This document shows, piece after piece, positions 42,320 to 50,538 of a stretch of 64,000 bases of DNA; position 1 is the stretch's first letter; the number at the start of each line of letters is the position of its first letter. The position numbers were made by a program, and so were the translations under genes. The notes beneath the pieces were generated by a model, which saw only the letters and a list, made by a program, of their open reading frames with translations, had not been told where the DNA came from and made no database searches. This stretch comes from Agromyces intestinalis (lineage in GTDB: Bacteria > Actinomycetota > Actinomycetes > Actinomycetales > Microbacteriaceae): assembly GCF_008365295.1 (NCBI RefSeq), contig NZ_CP043505.1:992001-1056000 (forward strand), read 5' to 3'.

Positions 42320-42379
42320 TTGGTTAAGCGGTTATCCAGAACCATAACCGGCCGAATCGACTTGGTCAAGCGGTTAATC
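42320..42379. promoter_or_regulatory. LacI-type operator repeats upstream of the fructan operon
   Basis: An 18-bp near-identical direct repeat, TTGGTTAAGCGGTTATCC (42320-42337) and TTGGTCAAGCGGTTAATC (42362-42379), plus inverted CGGTTAT (42329-42335) / ATAACCG (42344-42350). AT-rich, directly before the first GH32 start; likely binding sites for the operon's own LacI repressor. Confidence 0.65.
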
Positions 42380-42410
42380 ATGCGCGTCGGCCAGCAGCCG
42401 GCGGCGAGCC

Positions 42411-43349
42411 TCAGCCCGCGGCGCGACCCACCGCCACGACACGAATCGCATCCAGCACCGCCTGCAACGCCGGCGAATCCGCCTGACTCCGGCGGTGCAC
42501 CGCCGACACATCCCGCGTCGACGCGGGCTGCTCGGTCGGCACCGCCACGAGATCGGGAGACAACGCCGGCCGCCCCATCCGCGGCACCAGCGCTACCCCG
42601 AGCCCGGCCCGCACGAGTTCGAGGTGGTTCTCGAACTCCATCGACTCGTGCACGATGCGCGGGGCGTTCGAGACCCCATCGAAGAGTCGCCGCAGCCACT
42701 GCCGGCAGATCGTCGAGTCGAACGTCGCGATCCACTCCTCGGCGGCGAGGTCGGCCGGCGACAGCGAAACACGCCCGGCAAGCGGGTGGTCGCGCCGCAG
42801 GATCACGTCCGCGACATCCGTGAACAGCGGGGTCTCGACGAGGTGCTCGGGCATCGCGAGGGCGACTCCTCCCCAGCGGTGCACGATGCCGAGGTCACGC
42901 TGGCCCGATGCGACGAGCGCGATCGTCTCCCACGGCTCGCTCTCGCGCAACGGCACTCGCAGCTCGGGGTGCTGGGCACGCAGGCGCGGCAGCACGTCGA
43001 CGAGGATGCCTCGCACCGCCGTCGAGAACGCGCCGAGACGCACCTCGCCGGTGACCCGCCGCTCGGCGCTGCTGCCGTCTGCGCCGCCCCCGGCCAGGTG
43101 CAGATCGGCCTCGATGCGCTCGAGATCGGCGAGCACCGTCGCCGACGACGTCACGAGGTGCCGCCCGGCATCCGTCAGCACCACTCCGCGACCGGCGCGC
43201 TCGAGCAGCGCGACGCGCGTGCCGCGCTCGAGTCGCTTGATCTGCTGCGACACCGCCGACGGCGTGAAGCCGAGCGCGTCGGCCGCGGCCGCGACGCTTC
43301 CGTTCGTGGCCACCGCGCGGAGCGCGATCACGGCTTCGAGATCGATCAT
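42411..43349 (-). CDS. LysR-family regulator
   Basis: A 312-residue regulator with N-terminal winged helix (VAAAADALGFTPSAVSQQIKR, first 20 about 19-38) and a substrate-binding domain. The ATG lies six bases after TAGCAT on the minus strand, within a segment that is repeated at 45268. The natural divergent partner appears to be the EamA transporter at 45342, now separated by hipBA. Confidence 0.92.
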   Translation of the reverse strand: MIDLEAVIALRAVATNGSVAAAADALGFTPSAVSQQIKRLERGTRVALLERAGRGVVLTDAGRHLVTSSATVLADLERIEADLHLAGGGADGSSAERRVTGEVRLGAFSTAVRGILVDVLPRLRAQHPELRVPLRESEPWETIALVASGQRDLGIVHRWGGVALAMPEHLVETPLFTDVADVILRRDHPLAGRVSLSPADLAAEEWIATFDSTICRQWLRRLFDGVSNAPRIVHESMEFENHLELVRAGLGVALVPRMGRPALSPDLVAVPTEQPASTRDVSAVHRRSQADSPALQAVLDAIRVVAVGRAAG

Positions 43350-43401
43350 GCAGCGATGCTACCGATTCGGATGCAGAAGTGATCGCTGGCGTGTACGGAT
43401 G
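43348..43401. repeat. Left copy of the duplicated lysR/eamA intergenic segment
   Basis: It aligns without gaps to 45268-45321 with about 42 of 54 positions identical (shared ATGCAGCGAT, CGCTGG and CGGATG blocks). It contains the lysR promoter. Confidence 0.75.
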
Positions 43402-43418
43402 GATTGAGGGAAGAGTGA

Positions 43419-43524
43419 TGTTCCATGCCAACGGGATGGAACACATTTGTTCCATCTCAGCGAATCTCGTCTAGAATGGAAGAGATCCGTTCCACAGCCA
43501 ACCGATGGAACACGGATGTTCCAC
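43419..43524 (+). promoter_or_regulatory. HipB operator array and promoter
   Basis: Repeated TTCCAT/ATGGAA half-sites: TGTTCCAT-N9-ATGGAACA (43419-43443), TGTTCCAT (43448-43455) with ATGGAA (43476-43481), GTTCCA (43489-43494) with TGGAAC (43506-43511), and one more TTCCA before the start. A TAGAAT -10 (43472-43477) is overlapped by a half-site. This is a multi-site autorepression layout like other hipBA operons. Confidence 0.75.
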
Positions 43525-43536
43525 TCTGGAGGTGAC

Positions 43537-43950
43537 ATGCTGGTCCGCGACCTCGGCGACCTCGGCGATCTCATCCGTCGCCGACGGACTCGACTCAAGC
43601 TGTCGCAGACCGAGCTGGCAGACCGTGTCGGCGGCACGAGGCAATGGGTCTCCCGGGTCGAGAACGGCAAGCACGAGGTCAGCACCTCGAGGCTGTTCGC
43701 CGTGCTCGACGCGCTCGGGCTGAATCTCGAGATCCGCCCACCGCGCACCTCGCAGCCGTCGCTGGGCATTGACGTGGGCGTGAAGACGATCCTCCCGACA
43801 GAGGTCTTGAGTGCGCTCGCCCAGTCTGCCCAGTCGACGACGCCCGGCAACGACCCCGCCCCTTCCTCTTCGTGGCTCCTCATCGAATCGGCGCGGCGCC
43901 TCCTCGAAGCACGAGACGCAGCGCAGGAGAACCCCGATGCCCAGCCTTGA
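43537..43950 (+). CDS. hipB: HipB-type antitoxin/repressor
   Basis: A 137-residue protein with a Xre helix-turn-helix (LSQTELADRVGGTRQWVSRV, about 23-42) and a longer C-terminal tail than E. coli HipB. It should neutralise HipA and repress the operon through the array upstream. ATG 43537 has GGAGGTGAC ahead. Its 3' end overlaps hipA by 14 bp. Confidence 0.87.
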   Translation: MLVRDLGDLGDLIRRRRTRLKLSQTELADRVGGTRQWVSRVENGKHEVSTSRLFAVLDALGLNLEIRPPRTSQPSLGIDVGVKTILPTEVLSALAQSAQSTTPGNDPAPSSSWLLIESARRLLEARDAAQENPDAQP

Positions 43951-45244
43951 CGTCTATCTCTATGGCGCGCATATCGGTCATCTCGAGTTGCTCGCCCCAC
44001 AGCAGTACAGGCTGACCTACCGCGACGAATGGCTCGACGACGAGGCCCGCATGCCGGTGAGTCTGTCCCTCCCGCTCACCCCTGCACCGATCACCGGGCC
44101 GAAACTCACGTCGTTCCTCGACAACCTGTTGCCCGACAACGCCGATGTGCGAGAGCGCTGGGCGCTGCAGGCCGGTCTGGCCACGGCGGAGCCGTTCGGG
44201 CTGCTGCAGAACTACGGCGCCGATGTGGCCGGTGCGATCCAGTTCGCAACTCCGGGAACGGACCCGAACGCGAACAGCACCGCAGCACCGATCAGCGACA
44301 GCGAGATCGCCGCCAGAATCCGGGCGATCCGAGAGGACGACACGAGCTGGCAGGATCCGGTGCGGGATACCGGTCATTTCTCTCTCGGCGGCGCTCAGGG
44401 GAAGTTCTCGCTCGGGAACACGGGGAACGGCTGGTACGAGCCGACCGGGAATCACCCGACCACGCACATCATGAAGCCGCGGGTGAGAGGCCAGCGCGAC
44501 GGCGAGCTCATCGAGTACCTCACGATGACGATCGCCGGAGTCATCGGCATCTCGGCTGCCGCCGTGGACCTGGGTCAGTTCGACGGTGAGCACACCCTCG
44601 TCGTCGAGCGCTTCGACCGGGTCGCGCTGCCGGATGGCAGCCAGACGATCGTCCGGCTTCACCAGGAAGACCTCGCGCAGGCAGTCGGCGTCACCCGGCT
44701 GCAGAAGTACGAGAACCGCGGCGGCCCGACCTATCGCACTGTGCTGCGCCTGTTGGATGAGCACGTCCCCGAAGAGCGCACGGCTTCGTCCAAGCAGACG
44801 TTCGTACAGGCGCTCGTGTTCTCGTGGATGGTGCTCAACACCGACGCCCATGCGAAGAACTACTCGGTGTTCATCCGCCCCGACGGCGCAGCCTTGACGC
44901 CGTTGTACGACGTGAGCAGCTTCATCCCCTACGCGGGCCGTATCGAGAACACCCCCAAGCAGACCGCGGCCGCATTCCTCGACACGAACCTGTCCATGCG
45001 GATCGCCGCCGACTACCAGGCAGGGCAGCAATCCTGGTTCGAGTGGGAAGCCGTCGCTCGGGAGGCGGGTCTCGAGCGATCGCTGATCACTGACTGGGCG
45101 AGCGCCGTGGCGGATGCCCTGCCGACGCTCGTCGCCACGTTCGCGACGGCATTGCCGTCGCACCTCCAGACCGAGGTCGTGGCGCGCTTCGTCGAGCGCA
45201 TGCCGATCCGCGCGAAACAGGTCGCCGCGGCGATCGCGGGGTGA
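43937..45244 (+). CDS. hipA: HipA-type serine/threonine kinase toxin
   Basis: A 435-residue HipA kinase. It has an N-terminal subdomain (LDVYLYGAHIGHLE), the phospho-regulated loop HFSLGGAQGKFSL (about 149-161, Ser equivalent to E. coli S150), catalytic NTDAHAKN (N301) and a metal-binding Asp in YDVSSF. HipA kinases inactivate glutamyl-tRNA synthetase or related targets and cause dormancy. All key residues appear intact. ATG 43937 is preceded by GGAG. Confidence 0.92.
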   Translation: MPSLDVYLYGAHIGHLELLAPQQYRLTYRDEWLDDEARMPVSLSLPLTPAPITGPKLTSFLDNLLPDNADVRERWALQAGLATAEPFGLLQNYGADVAGAIQFATPGTDPNANSTAAPISDSEIAARIRAIREDDTSWQDPVRDTGHFSLGGAQGKFSLGNTGNGWYEPTGNHPTTHIMKPRVRGQRDGELIEYLTMTIAGVIGISAAAVDLGQFDGEHTLVVERFDRVALPDGSQTIVRLHQEDLAQAVGVTRLQKYENRGGPTYRTVLRLLDEHVPEERTASSKQTFVQALVFSWMVLNTDAHAKNYSVFIRPDGAALTPLYDVSSFIPYAGRIENTPKQTAAAFLDTNLSMRIAADYQAGQQSWFEWEAVAREAGLERSLITDWASAVADALPTLVATFATALPSHLQTEVVARFVERMPIRAKQVAAAIAG

Positions 45245-45267
45245 TGCCGATCAGGAGCCTCGCGATT

Positions 45268-45321
45268 ATGCAGCGATTCTACTGATTCAGGCAGAGAAAT
45301 GGTCGCTGGTGTTTCCGGATG
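45268..45321. repeat. Right copy of the duplicated lysR/eamA intergenic segment
   Basis: Counterpart of 43348-43401. Here the mirrored lysR start reads ATA instead of ATG, so this copy keeps only the eamA side. It starts 24 bases after the hipA stop. Confidence 0.75.
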
Positions 45322-45341
45322 CTTCGCGGTGAAGTGAACCC

Positions 45342-46313
45342 ATGACAAGACGCGACATGCTGCTGGCCGCTGCCGTGGCGACGATGTGGGGCTTCAACTT
45401 CGTCGTCATCGACTGGGGCATGCGAGACATCCCGCCGCTGTTCTTCCTCGCCGTTCGCTTCGCCGTCGTCGCGCTCGCAGCGACCGTCGTGCCGCGTCCG
45501 CTCGCGAGCTGGAAGACCGTCGTCGGCGTCGGACTCTTCATGAGCCTCGGTCAGTTCGGGCTGCTCTACACGTCGATCGCGCTCGGGCTGCAACCCGGCA
45601 TCGCGGCGCTGCTGCTGCAGGCGCAGGTCGTGCTGACGATCGTGGTCGCGGCGCTCGCCCTGCGCGAGCGCCCCACCCGCATGCAGACGATCGGCGTGCT
45701 CGTCGGCACGGCCGGTCTCGGTGTCGTCGCGCTCGGCCGTGGCGGCGACGCCCCCGCGATCGCGGTGGTGCTGTGCCTGCTCGCCGCGCTGTCATGGGCG
45801 ATCGGCAACGTCATCTCTCGCCACGCCGGCCCCATCGCGCCGGCGAAGCGGCTCGGCGCGCTGTCGCTGACGGTGTGGTCGTCGCTCATCGTGCCGCTGC
45901 CGGCGCTCGGCCTGTCGGCGCTCATCGATGGACCCGATGCGATCGTCGCCGGCATCGCGGCGTTCGGCTGGCGGCCGATCTTGTCGACGCTGTACACGGC
46001 GGGCCTGTGCACCCTTGTCGGCTACACGATCTTCAACGCGCTGCTCGCGCGCAACCGCTCGGCGTCGGTCGTGCCGTGGGTGCTGCTCGCGCCCGTGGTC
46101 GCGATGGTCTCGGCGGCCCTGCTGCTCGGGCAGATCCCGAACCTGTGGGAGACGATCGGCGGCATCGTGCTCGTCGCTGGCGTCTTCATCGCGAACGCGC
46201 AGCTGCGGTGCCGATCCGCCGCAATCCTCGCCCGCGAGCCCGGCTGCCAGCAGAATAGCCCCATCGAACGCGGTGGGCACGCCGCAGCGCGCCTGGGAAG
46301 GGAACCGACATGA
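45342..46313 (+). CDS. EamA/DMT-family transporter
   Basis: A 323-residue membrane protein with ten helices in two EamA repeats (MLLAAAVATMWGFNFVVID starts the first; LCLLAALSWAIGNVISRHAG the second). Close relatives export amino acids or metabolites. The C terminus is polar. Probably regulated by the LysR protein at 42411, its original divergent neighbour. The next gene overlaps its stop by ATGA. Confidence 0.9.
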   Translation: MTRRDMLLAAAVATMWGFNFVVIDWGMRDIPPLFFLAVRFAVVALAATVVPRPLASWKTVVGVGLFMSLGQFGLLYTSIALGLQPGIAALLLQAQVVLTIVVAALALRERPTRMQTIGVLVGTAGLGVVALGRGGDAPAIAVVLCLLAALSWAIGNVISRHAGPIAPAKRLGALSLTVWSSLIVPLPALGLSALIDGPDAIVAGIAAFGWRPILSTLYTAGLCTLVGYTIFNALLARNRSASVVPWVLLAPVVAMVSAALLLGQIPNLWETIGGIVLVAGVFIANAQLRCRSAAILAREPGCQQNSPIERGGHAAARLGREPT

Positions 46314-46831
46314 GAACGACCCGCCGCCTGTGGGTGGTGATCATCCTGCTCGTCGCGACCATCGTCGGGACGCTGATGGTGGTCGGCGGCGAGACCGTCG
46401 GCACCGCGATCAGCTCGAGCGCCGCGCTGGCGGCGACGCTCTTCGCCGCCTACACCGCTTGGCTCGCACGCGGCACTGCGGATGACGCGGAGCGCGCCGC
46501 GCGATCGTCCGAGGCGGCGGTCGAGGCGATCCAGCTCGAGCAGGACATCACCAGGGTCGAGAACTCACTCGGCGTGAAGCGGGATGTCGCGGAGTTCCTG
46601 AGCAGTTCGGACAGCCGTCGGCGCAGCCTCGAAAACGAGCTCGAACAACTCCGCGAGTCCCAGCGGCTTCTCCGAGAACGACGAGATGCCGAGCGGTACG
46701 CGCGCGCCGAGACGCCGGAACGGCAAGCCGAGATGCGCGCGAGCTACGAGCGAAGTCAGGCGAGGAAGCGGGCGCGCGAGGCTGAGGCGAAGCACCAGTC
46801 GGATGACCCGACCACCGACGGCACGCACTGA
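46310..46831 (+). CDS. Membrane-anchored coiled-coil protein, unknown
   Basis: A 173-residue protein with two N-terminal membrane helices (about 8-27 and 34-52) followed by a long charged coiled coil (about 60-160, rich in E, R and A). No enzyme motif. Coupled to eamA by ATGA. Its 3' end is crossed on the other strand by the small ORF at 46756-47001. Confidence 0.7.
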   Translation: MRTTRRLWVVIILLVATIVGTLMVVGGETVGTAISSSAALAATLFAAYTAWLARGTADDAERAARSSEAAVEAIQLEQDITRVENSLGVKRDVAEFLSSSDSRRRSLENELEQLRESQRLLRERRDAERYARAETPERQAEMRASYERSQARKRAREAEAKHQSDDPTTDGTH

Positions 46832-47001
46832 CCTGACCGAGGTGCTGCGGGCGCGTCGCTCGGCCTGGTTCCGGCGCTGCTGCTCGCCCAGACCCGGCCG
46901 CCGACCAGGCGATCGAAGTCGTCGTCCGAGATCTCGACCATGTGCCCATCCTCGTCGCTGCCGGGCTCGGTAGGGCTCGTGTCCGCCGGCACCACGCTCA
47001 T
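46756..47001 (-). CDS. Small ORF coupled to the LuxR gene, with double-glycine-like leader
   Basis: ATG 47001 overlaps the LuxR stop (ATGA). The 81-residue product begins MSVVPADTSPTEPGSDEDGH and then has ISDDDFDRLVGG (about 23-34), close to the LSxxELxxIxGG pattern of double-glycine leaders. The remaining part is rich in Ser/Ala/Pro with two Cys. The last 25 codons run antisense to the gene at 46310. Alternatives are the truncated start of a metallopeptidase-family gene (their N termini read VEISDEEFERLV) or chance. No processing genes are adjacent. Confidence 0.35.
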   Translation of the reverse strand: MSVVPADTSPTEPGSDEDGHMVEISDDDFDRLVGGRVWASSSAGTRPSDAPAAPRSGQCVPSVVGSSDWCFASASRARFLA

Positions 47002-48518
47002 CCTCCCGCGCGCGTCACCCATGCCGCCACTGCGGCGCGATTCGGCAGCTCGAGCTTGCGGAGGATGCTGCGCACGTGCTGCTCCACGGTGCGCTCCGAC
47101 AGGTAGAGCGCGTCGGCGATCGCCCGGTTGGATGCTCCGTCGGCGATGTGCCTGGCGACCTCGGTCTCACGCGGCGAGAGTGGCGCGAGCGACGCCGGCG
47201 ACCCGAGCGGCGACGACTCCGAGACATCCGGAACGCGCCGGAGCTCGCGAAGCAGGCCCCGCGCCGTCGCCGCATACCAGGGCGCACCGAACGCCTCGGC
47301 CCGAGCAACCGCATCCGAAGCCCAGTGCACCGCGGCCTCCTCGTCGCCGAGCAGTCGCGCGAGCCCGGCGAGCGACAGCGAAACCGGCCCACCGTAGGGC
47401 GTCGTCGCTGGGCCGGCGACGTGCAGGTCGGCGTACGGGCGCAGTACCTCGAGTACCCGCGCCGCACCCTCATGGTCGTCGGCGGCGATCGCGAGGCGCG
47501 CGTGGCCGATCGATGCGACGAGCAGCTCATCGGACTCGGGAGGCATCCGGTCGATGTTCGGCGCGAGCGTGCGCCAGATCGCGACCGCCTCGTCGGTGCG
47601 ACCGAGGTCGAGGAGCAGTTGCGCCCGCCACCCGAGCGCGAAGAGCGGGCCGTCGACGATCGCGGCGCGCACCTCGGCCTCGGCCTCGGCGAGTCCCTCA
47701 CCGGTGCGTTGCGCGACGCTCGCCCGCAGGATCAGGTCGTAGAAGTAGGCATCGGCGACTCCCGCGTCGACCCCTGCGGCGCCGGCCGCCTCGACGGCCG
47801 CGGGCACGTCGTCGAGCCGATCCTCGAGCAGCGCGAGGCAGGCGTGCACGTTGGCGAGTCGCCAGAGCCACACCGGTGAGGCGAGGCGTTCGACGAGTCC
47901 GCTGAACTCCCCCAGCGCCGCATTGAACTCGAGGCGGCGGCCGAGCTGAACGAGGGCGTCGAGCCGCCACAGCCGACCCCACGCGACGATGTCGTCGTCG
48001 TCACCGGCGCGCCCGATCGCGACGGCCTCGCCGGCGAGCGCCAACCTCGTCGACGCGGCATCCGGCCCGCTCGCGCGCGCCGATGCTGCGCGCAGCGACG
48101 CGAACCGACCCGCAGCCTCCTCGGCGGACATCCGTTCGAGTGGTACGACGATGCGCTCGGCCCACGATACCGACAACGCGTCGAGCTGGGCGACGACCCG
48201 TTCCCGCAGCGTCCGCCGCGCGGTGTCGGCATCATCGCCGTCACCGCGGTCGGGCCCGAGCATCCGCAGCGCCTCGACGCAGAGCGACTGGCGTTCGGGC
48301 ACCGAACGCCACTCGAGCAACTCGCGATCGGCGAGGAGGGTGGCGGCGGTCGCGACGATCACCGCATCGCCGCTGCGGCGGCCGATCACGGCGGCCTCGC
48401 GGCACGCCTCCCAGGCCGCGGCGATCGAACCCGAGTGCGCCTCGCGGCGGGCGAGATCGAGCAGCCTCCGCGCCTCGGCGGTGGCATCCGACGACGTCGC
48501 GTGCGAGCCGGTACGCAT
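46998..48518 (-). CDS. LuxR-family regulator with helical-repeat sensor region
   Basis: A 506-residue protein. The C-terminal LuxR helix-turn-helix (LSPRETEVARHIADGASNRA, about 442-461, then LSERTVEQHVRSIL) follows about 430 residues of alanine-rich helices like TPR repeats. The AAA+ domain of LAL regulators is missing, so this is either a short relative or a trimmed form. Targets unknown; the coupled small ORF downstream is one candidate partner. Confidence 0.85.
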   Translation of the reverse strand: MRTGSHATSSDATAEARRLLDLARREAHSGSIAAAWEACREAAVIGRRSGDAVIVATAATLLADRELLEWRSVPERQSLCVEALRMLGPDRGDGDDADTARRTLRERVVAQLDALSVSWAERIVVPLERMSAEEAAGRFASLRAASARASGPDAASTRLALAGEAVAIGRAGDDDDIVAWGRLWRLDALVQLGRRLEFNAALGEFSGLVERLASPVWLWRLANVHACLALLEDRLDDVPAAVEAAGAAGVDAGVADAYFYDLILRASVAQRTGEGLAEAEAEVRAAIVDGPLFALGWRAQLLLDLGRTDEAVAIWRTLAPNIDRMPPESDELLVASIGHARLAIAADDHEGAARVLEVLRPYADLHVAGPATTPYGGPVSLSLAGLARLLGDEEAAVHWASDAVARAEAFGAPWYAATARGLLRELRRVPDVSESSPLGSPASLAPLSPRETEVARHIADGASNRAIADALYLSERTVEQHVRSILRKLELPNRAAVAAWVTRAGG

Positions 48519-48627
48519 TCCTCCCCCGGATTGCGTGGTCCCGCGGATACCGCGCGGGCAGCGCCAAGCCTAGCGTCGAGGCGAGACGGCGCGGAATACG
48601 CCGACCGCTGCGACGAAGGAGCGCGAG

Positions 48628-49284
48628 ATGAGCAGACGAACCATCGCGAGAGCCGGCGGCTGGGCCGCCATCGTCGGCGGCATCGTGGGAGCCGCCTCGG
48701 GCATCGCGCTGCTGGTGGTGCCGCCCGCCGCGCCGCCCGACGTCTTCAACTTCCCCCTCGCGCCCGAGGTCTTCGCGATCAACCAGTGGGTGTTCCTCGC
48801 ACACCACCTCGTGATCGCGTTCGCGATCTGGGCGTTCTGGCGGGCCGGCCTCGCCGGGCGCGGGCGGCTCGCGGCGACCGGCGCCACGCTCGCGGTCGGT
48901 GCGATGACCGTGCTCGCGGTGTGGGAGATCGTCGCGATCTCGGGCACCGGCCTGCCCTACCCCGGCGACGAGACCGCGTGGATCGACGCGGGGTACGGGC
49001 TCTGCTCGGTGGTGAACGCCATCGGCATGATCCTGCTCGGCGTGGCGGCCGCTCGCGCACGCGTGCTGACCGGTCCGGCACGCTGGTCGGTGCTCGCCAT
49101 CGGCGTCTACGTGTTCGTGCCGAACCTGCCCCTGCTCTTCGCCGGCATCGTGATCGGTCGCATCACGCTCTCGGTCTGGATGCTGCTGTTCGTCTGGCTG
49201 GGCTGGGGGATGCTCCGCTGGGCGAGGGCCGCGGCATCCGACGCGACACCGAACCTTCGGCGCGCCGAGGTCGCGCCCGCATGA
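48628..49284 (+). CDS. Six-helix membrane protein, unknown
   Basis: A 218-residue protein with about six membrane segments and few charged loops; it opens RAGGWAAIVGGIVGAASGIA. GAAGGAGCG-like ribosome site (GAAGGAG) precedes the ATG. Its stop overlaps the next membrane-protein start (ATGA). No family recognised. Confidence 0.75.
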   Translation: MSRRTIARAGGWAAIVGGIVGAASGIALLVVPPAAPPDVFNFPLAPEVFAINQWVFLAHHLVIAFAIWAFWRAGLAGRGRLAATGATLAVGAMTVLAVWEIVAISGTGLPYPGDETAWIDAGYGLCSVVNAIGMILLGVAAARARVLTGPARWSVLAIGVYVFVPNLPLLFAGIVIGRITLSVWMLLFVWLGWGMLRWARAAASDATPNLRRAEVAPA

Positions 49285-49961
49285 GCCGCCTTTCGCTCGG
49301 CACCCGGGTCGCGCGCACCGCACTGGGCGCCGTCGGGGGTGTCGCGTGGGCGTGCGCGCTGCGAGCGTGGATGGCCGAGCTGAGCGGACCGATGTCGCAG
49401 TTCAGCTGGGGCACCTTCCTCGGAGTGCTGCTGCCCGGGCTGGTCGTCGGTGCGGCGGTCGGCTGGGCGACGACGGTCGGCGCAGATGCCACGGCCCGCG
49501 AGCGACGGATGCTCCGCTGGTGCGCCGTCGCGCCGCTCGCGTTCGCCGTCGCACCGTTGCTGCTGCCCGGCGCGCTGGTCGGACTCCTGACCGAGGGACT
49601 CGGAGGCGGCGCCGTGCTCGTGGCGCTCACCGCCGTCGCCGGCGGCTACGCCTTCGGCGGCGGCCGGCCGACGTGGGCCCGGGTCGTGTGCGGCGTCGCC
49701 GTCGTCGCGATCTGCCTCGCGGGCGCGTTCACGGGGTCGATGTTCCGCCCCGCGGCCCTCGCGCTCGGCACGCCGCGCGGCGCCTGGCTCGCGGTGCTCG
49801 ACCTCACGCTGATGGTCGTGCTCGTCGCGGCCGCGAGCATCCCGTTCCGGCGGCTGACGGCGGTTCGCCGTGCGGCACGGCCGGTTGTCGAGAACTCGCG
49901 TCGGCCCGCCCTCACACCATCCGGCGCAGGAACCGATCCCGATCCACGAGCTGGTGCTTGA
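49281..49961 (+). CDS. Membrane protein, unknown
   Basis: A 226-residue protein with about five or six helices (for example LGVLLPGLVVGAAVGWATTV). Co-translated with the preceding membrane protein. Its 3' end overlaps the convergent cytochrome gene by 50 bp, so the last 16 residues (proline/glycine-rich) probably do not matter for folding. Confidence 0.72.
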   Translation: MSRLSLGTRVARTALGAVGGVAWACALRAWMAELSGPMSQFSWGTFLGVLLPGLVVGAAVGWATTVGADATARERRMLRWCAVAPLAFAVAPLLLPGALVGLLTEGLGGGAVLVALTAVAGGYAFGGGRPTWARVVCGVAVVAICLAGAFTGSMFRPAALALGTPRGAWLAVLDLTLMVVLVAAASIPFRRLTAVRRAARPVVENSRRPALTPSGAGTDPDPRAGA

Positions 49962-50469
49962 GCACGAACCCCACGTGCAGCGCGATGGTGACGAGCAGCA
50001 GGATCTGAGCGGTCACGTGCACCACGACCAGCAGGTCGTCGTCGATGACGTCGAGGGGTGACATCCATTCGACGTCGTCGCCGACCTCCCAGTCCTCGCC
50101 CGACAGCAGGATGAGCGCGAGCCCGCTCGCGGGCGTGACGAACAGCAGCACGTAGAGCGCGCGCTCGGTGATCGACGCGAACCGTCGCCCGGTCGCGGAC
50201 AGGGTCGCGGGCCACGGCGGCAGCGTGACGATGCGCCGCCACGCGAACCGCACCGTGGTGAGCACCAGGATGCTGCATCCGATCGCGACGTGCACCGGCA
50301 GCAGCAGATCCTCGTCGCCGTCGTACGCCGCCTCGATCCACGGCTCGAGCACACCCTCGGCTCCGGTCATCGCGTACCCGACCAGGTACTGGGCCAGCAG
50401 GGCGAGCACGGTCAGCCAGTGCAGCACGCGCGCGACCACGCCGTGCTGCGGCGGTAGGTCGCCAGACAT
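49912..50469 (-). CDS. Cytochrome b561-type membrane protein
   Basis: A 185-residue four-helix protein. Histidines in ARVLHWLTVLALL, LLPVHVAIGC, VVHVTAQILLL and IALHVGFVLKH sit in the helices where b561 proteins bind two haems. It should move electrons across the membrane, for example from quinol. ATG 50469 fits the family N terminus; upstream in-frame codons overlap the neighbour at 50539. Confidence 0.87.
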   Translation of the reverse strand: MSGDLPPQHGVVARVLHWLTVLALLAQYLVGYAMTGAEGVLEPWIEAAYDGDEDLLLPVHVAIGCSILVLTTVRFAWRRIVTLPPWPATLSATGRRFASITERALYVLLFVTPASGLALILLSGEDWEVGDDVEWMSPLDVIDDDLLVVVHVTAQILLLVTIALHVGFVLKHQLVDRDRFLRRMV

Positions 50470-50538
50470 GCGGCCAGCGTAGCGATGCGCGGATGCCACG
50501 GCTTCGGATGCCACACCGCCACCGCCTAGACTCGCCGG

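Noticed and set aside
42395-42735. Small minus-strand ORF beyond the lysR stop region
   Set aside because: It is out of phase with and antisense-like to nothing useful; the product is Gly/Arg-rich and overlaps the end of the intact LysR coding sequence.
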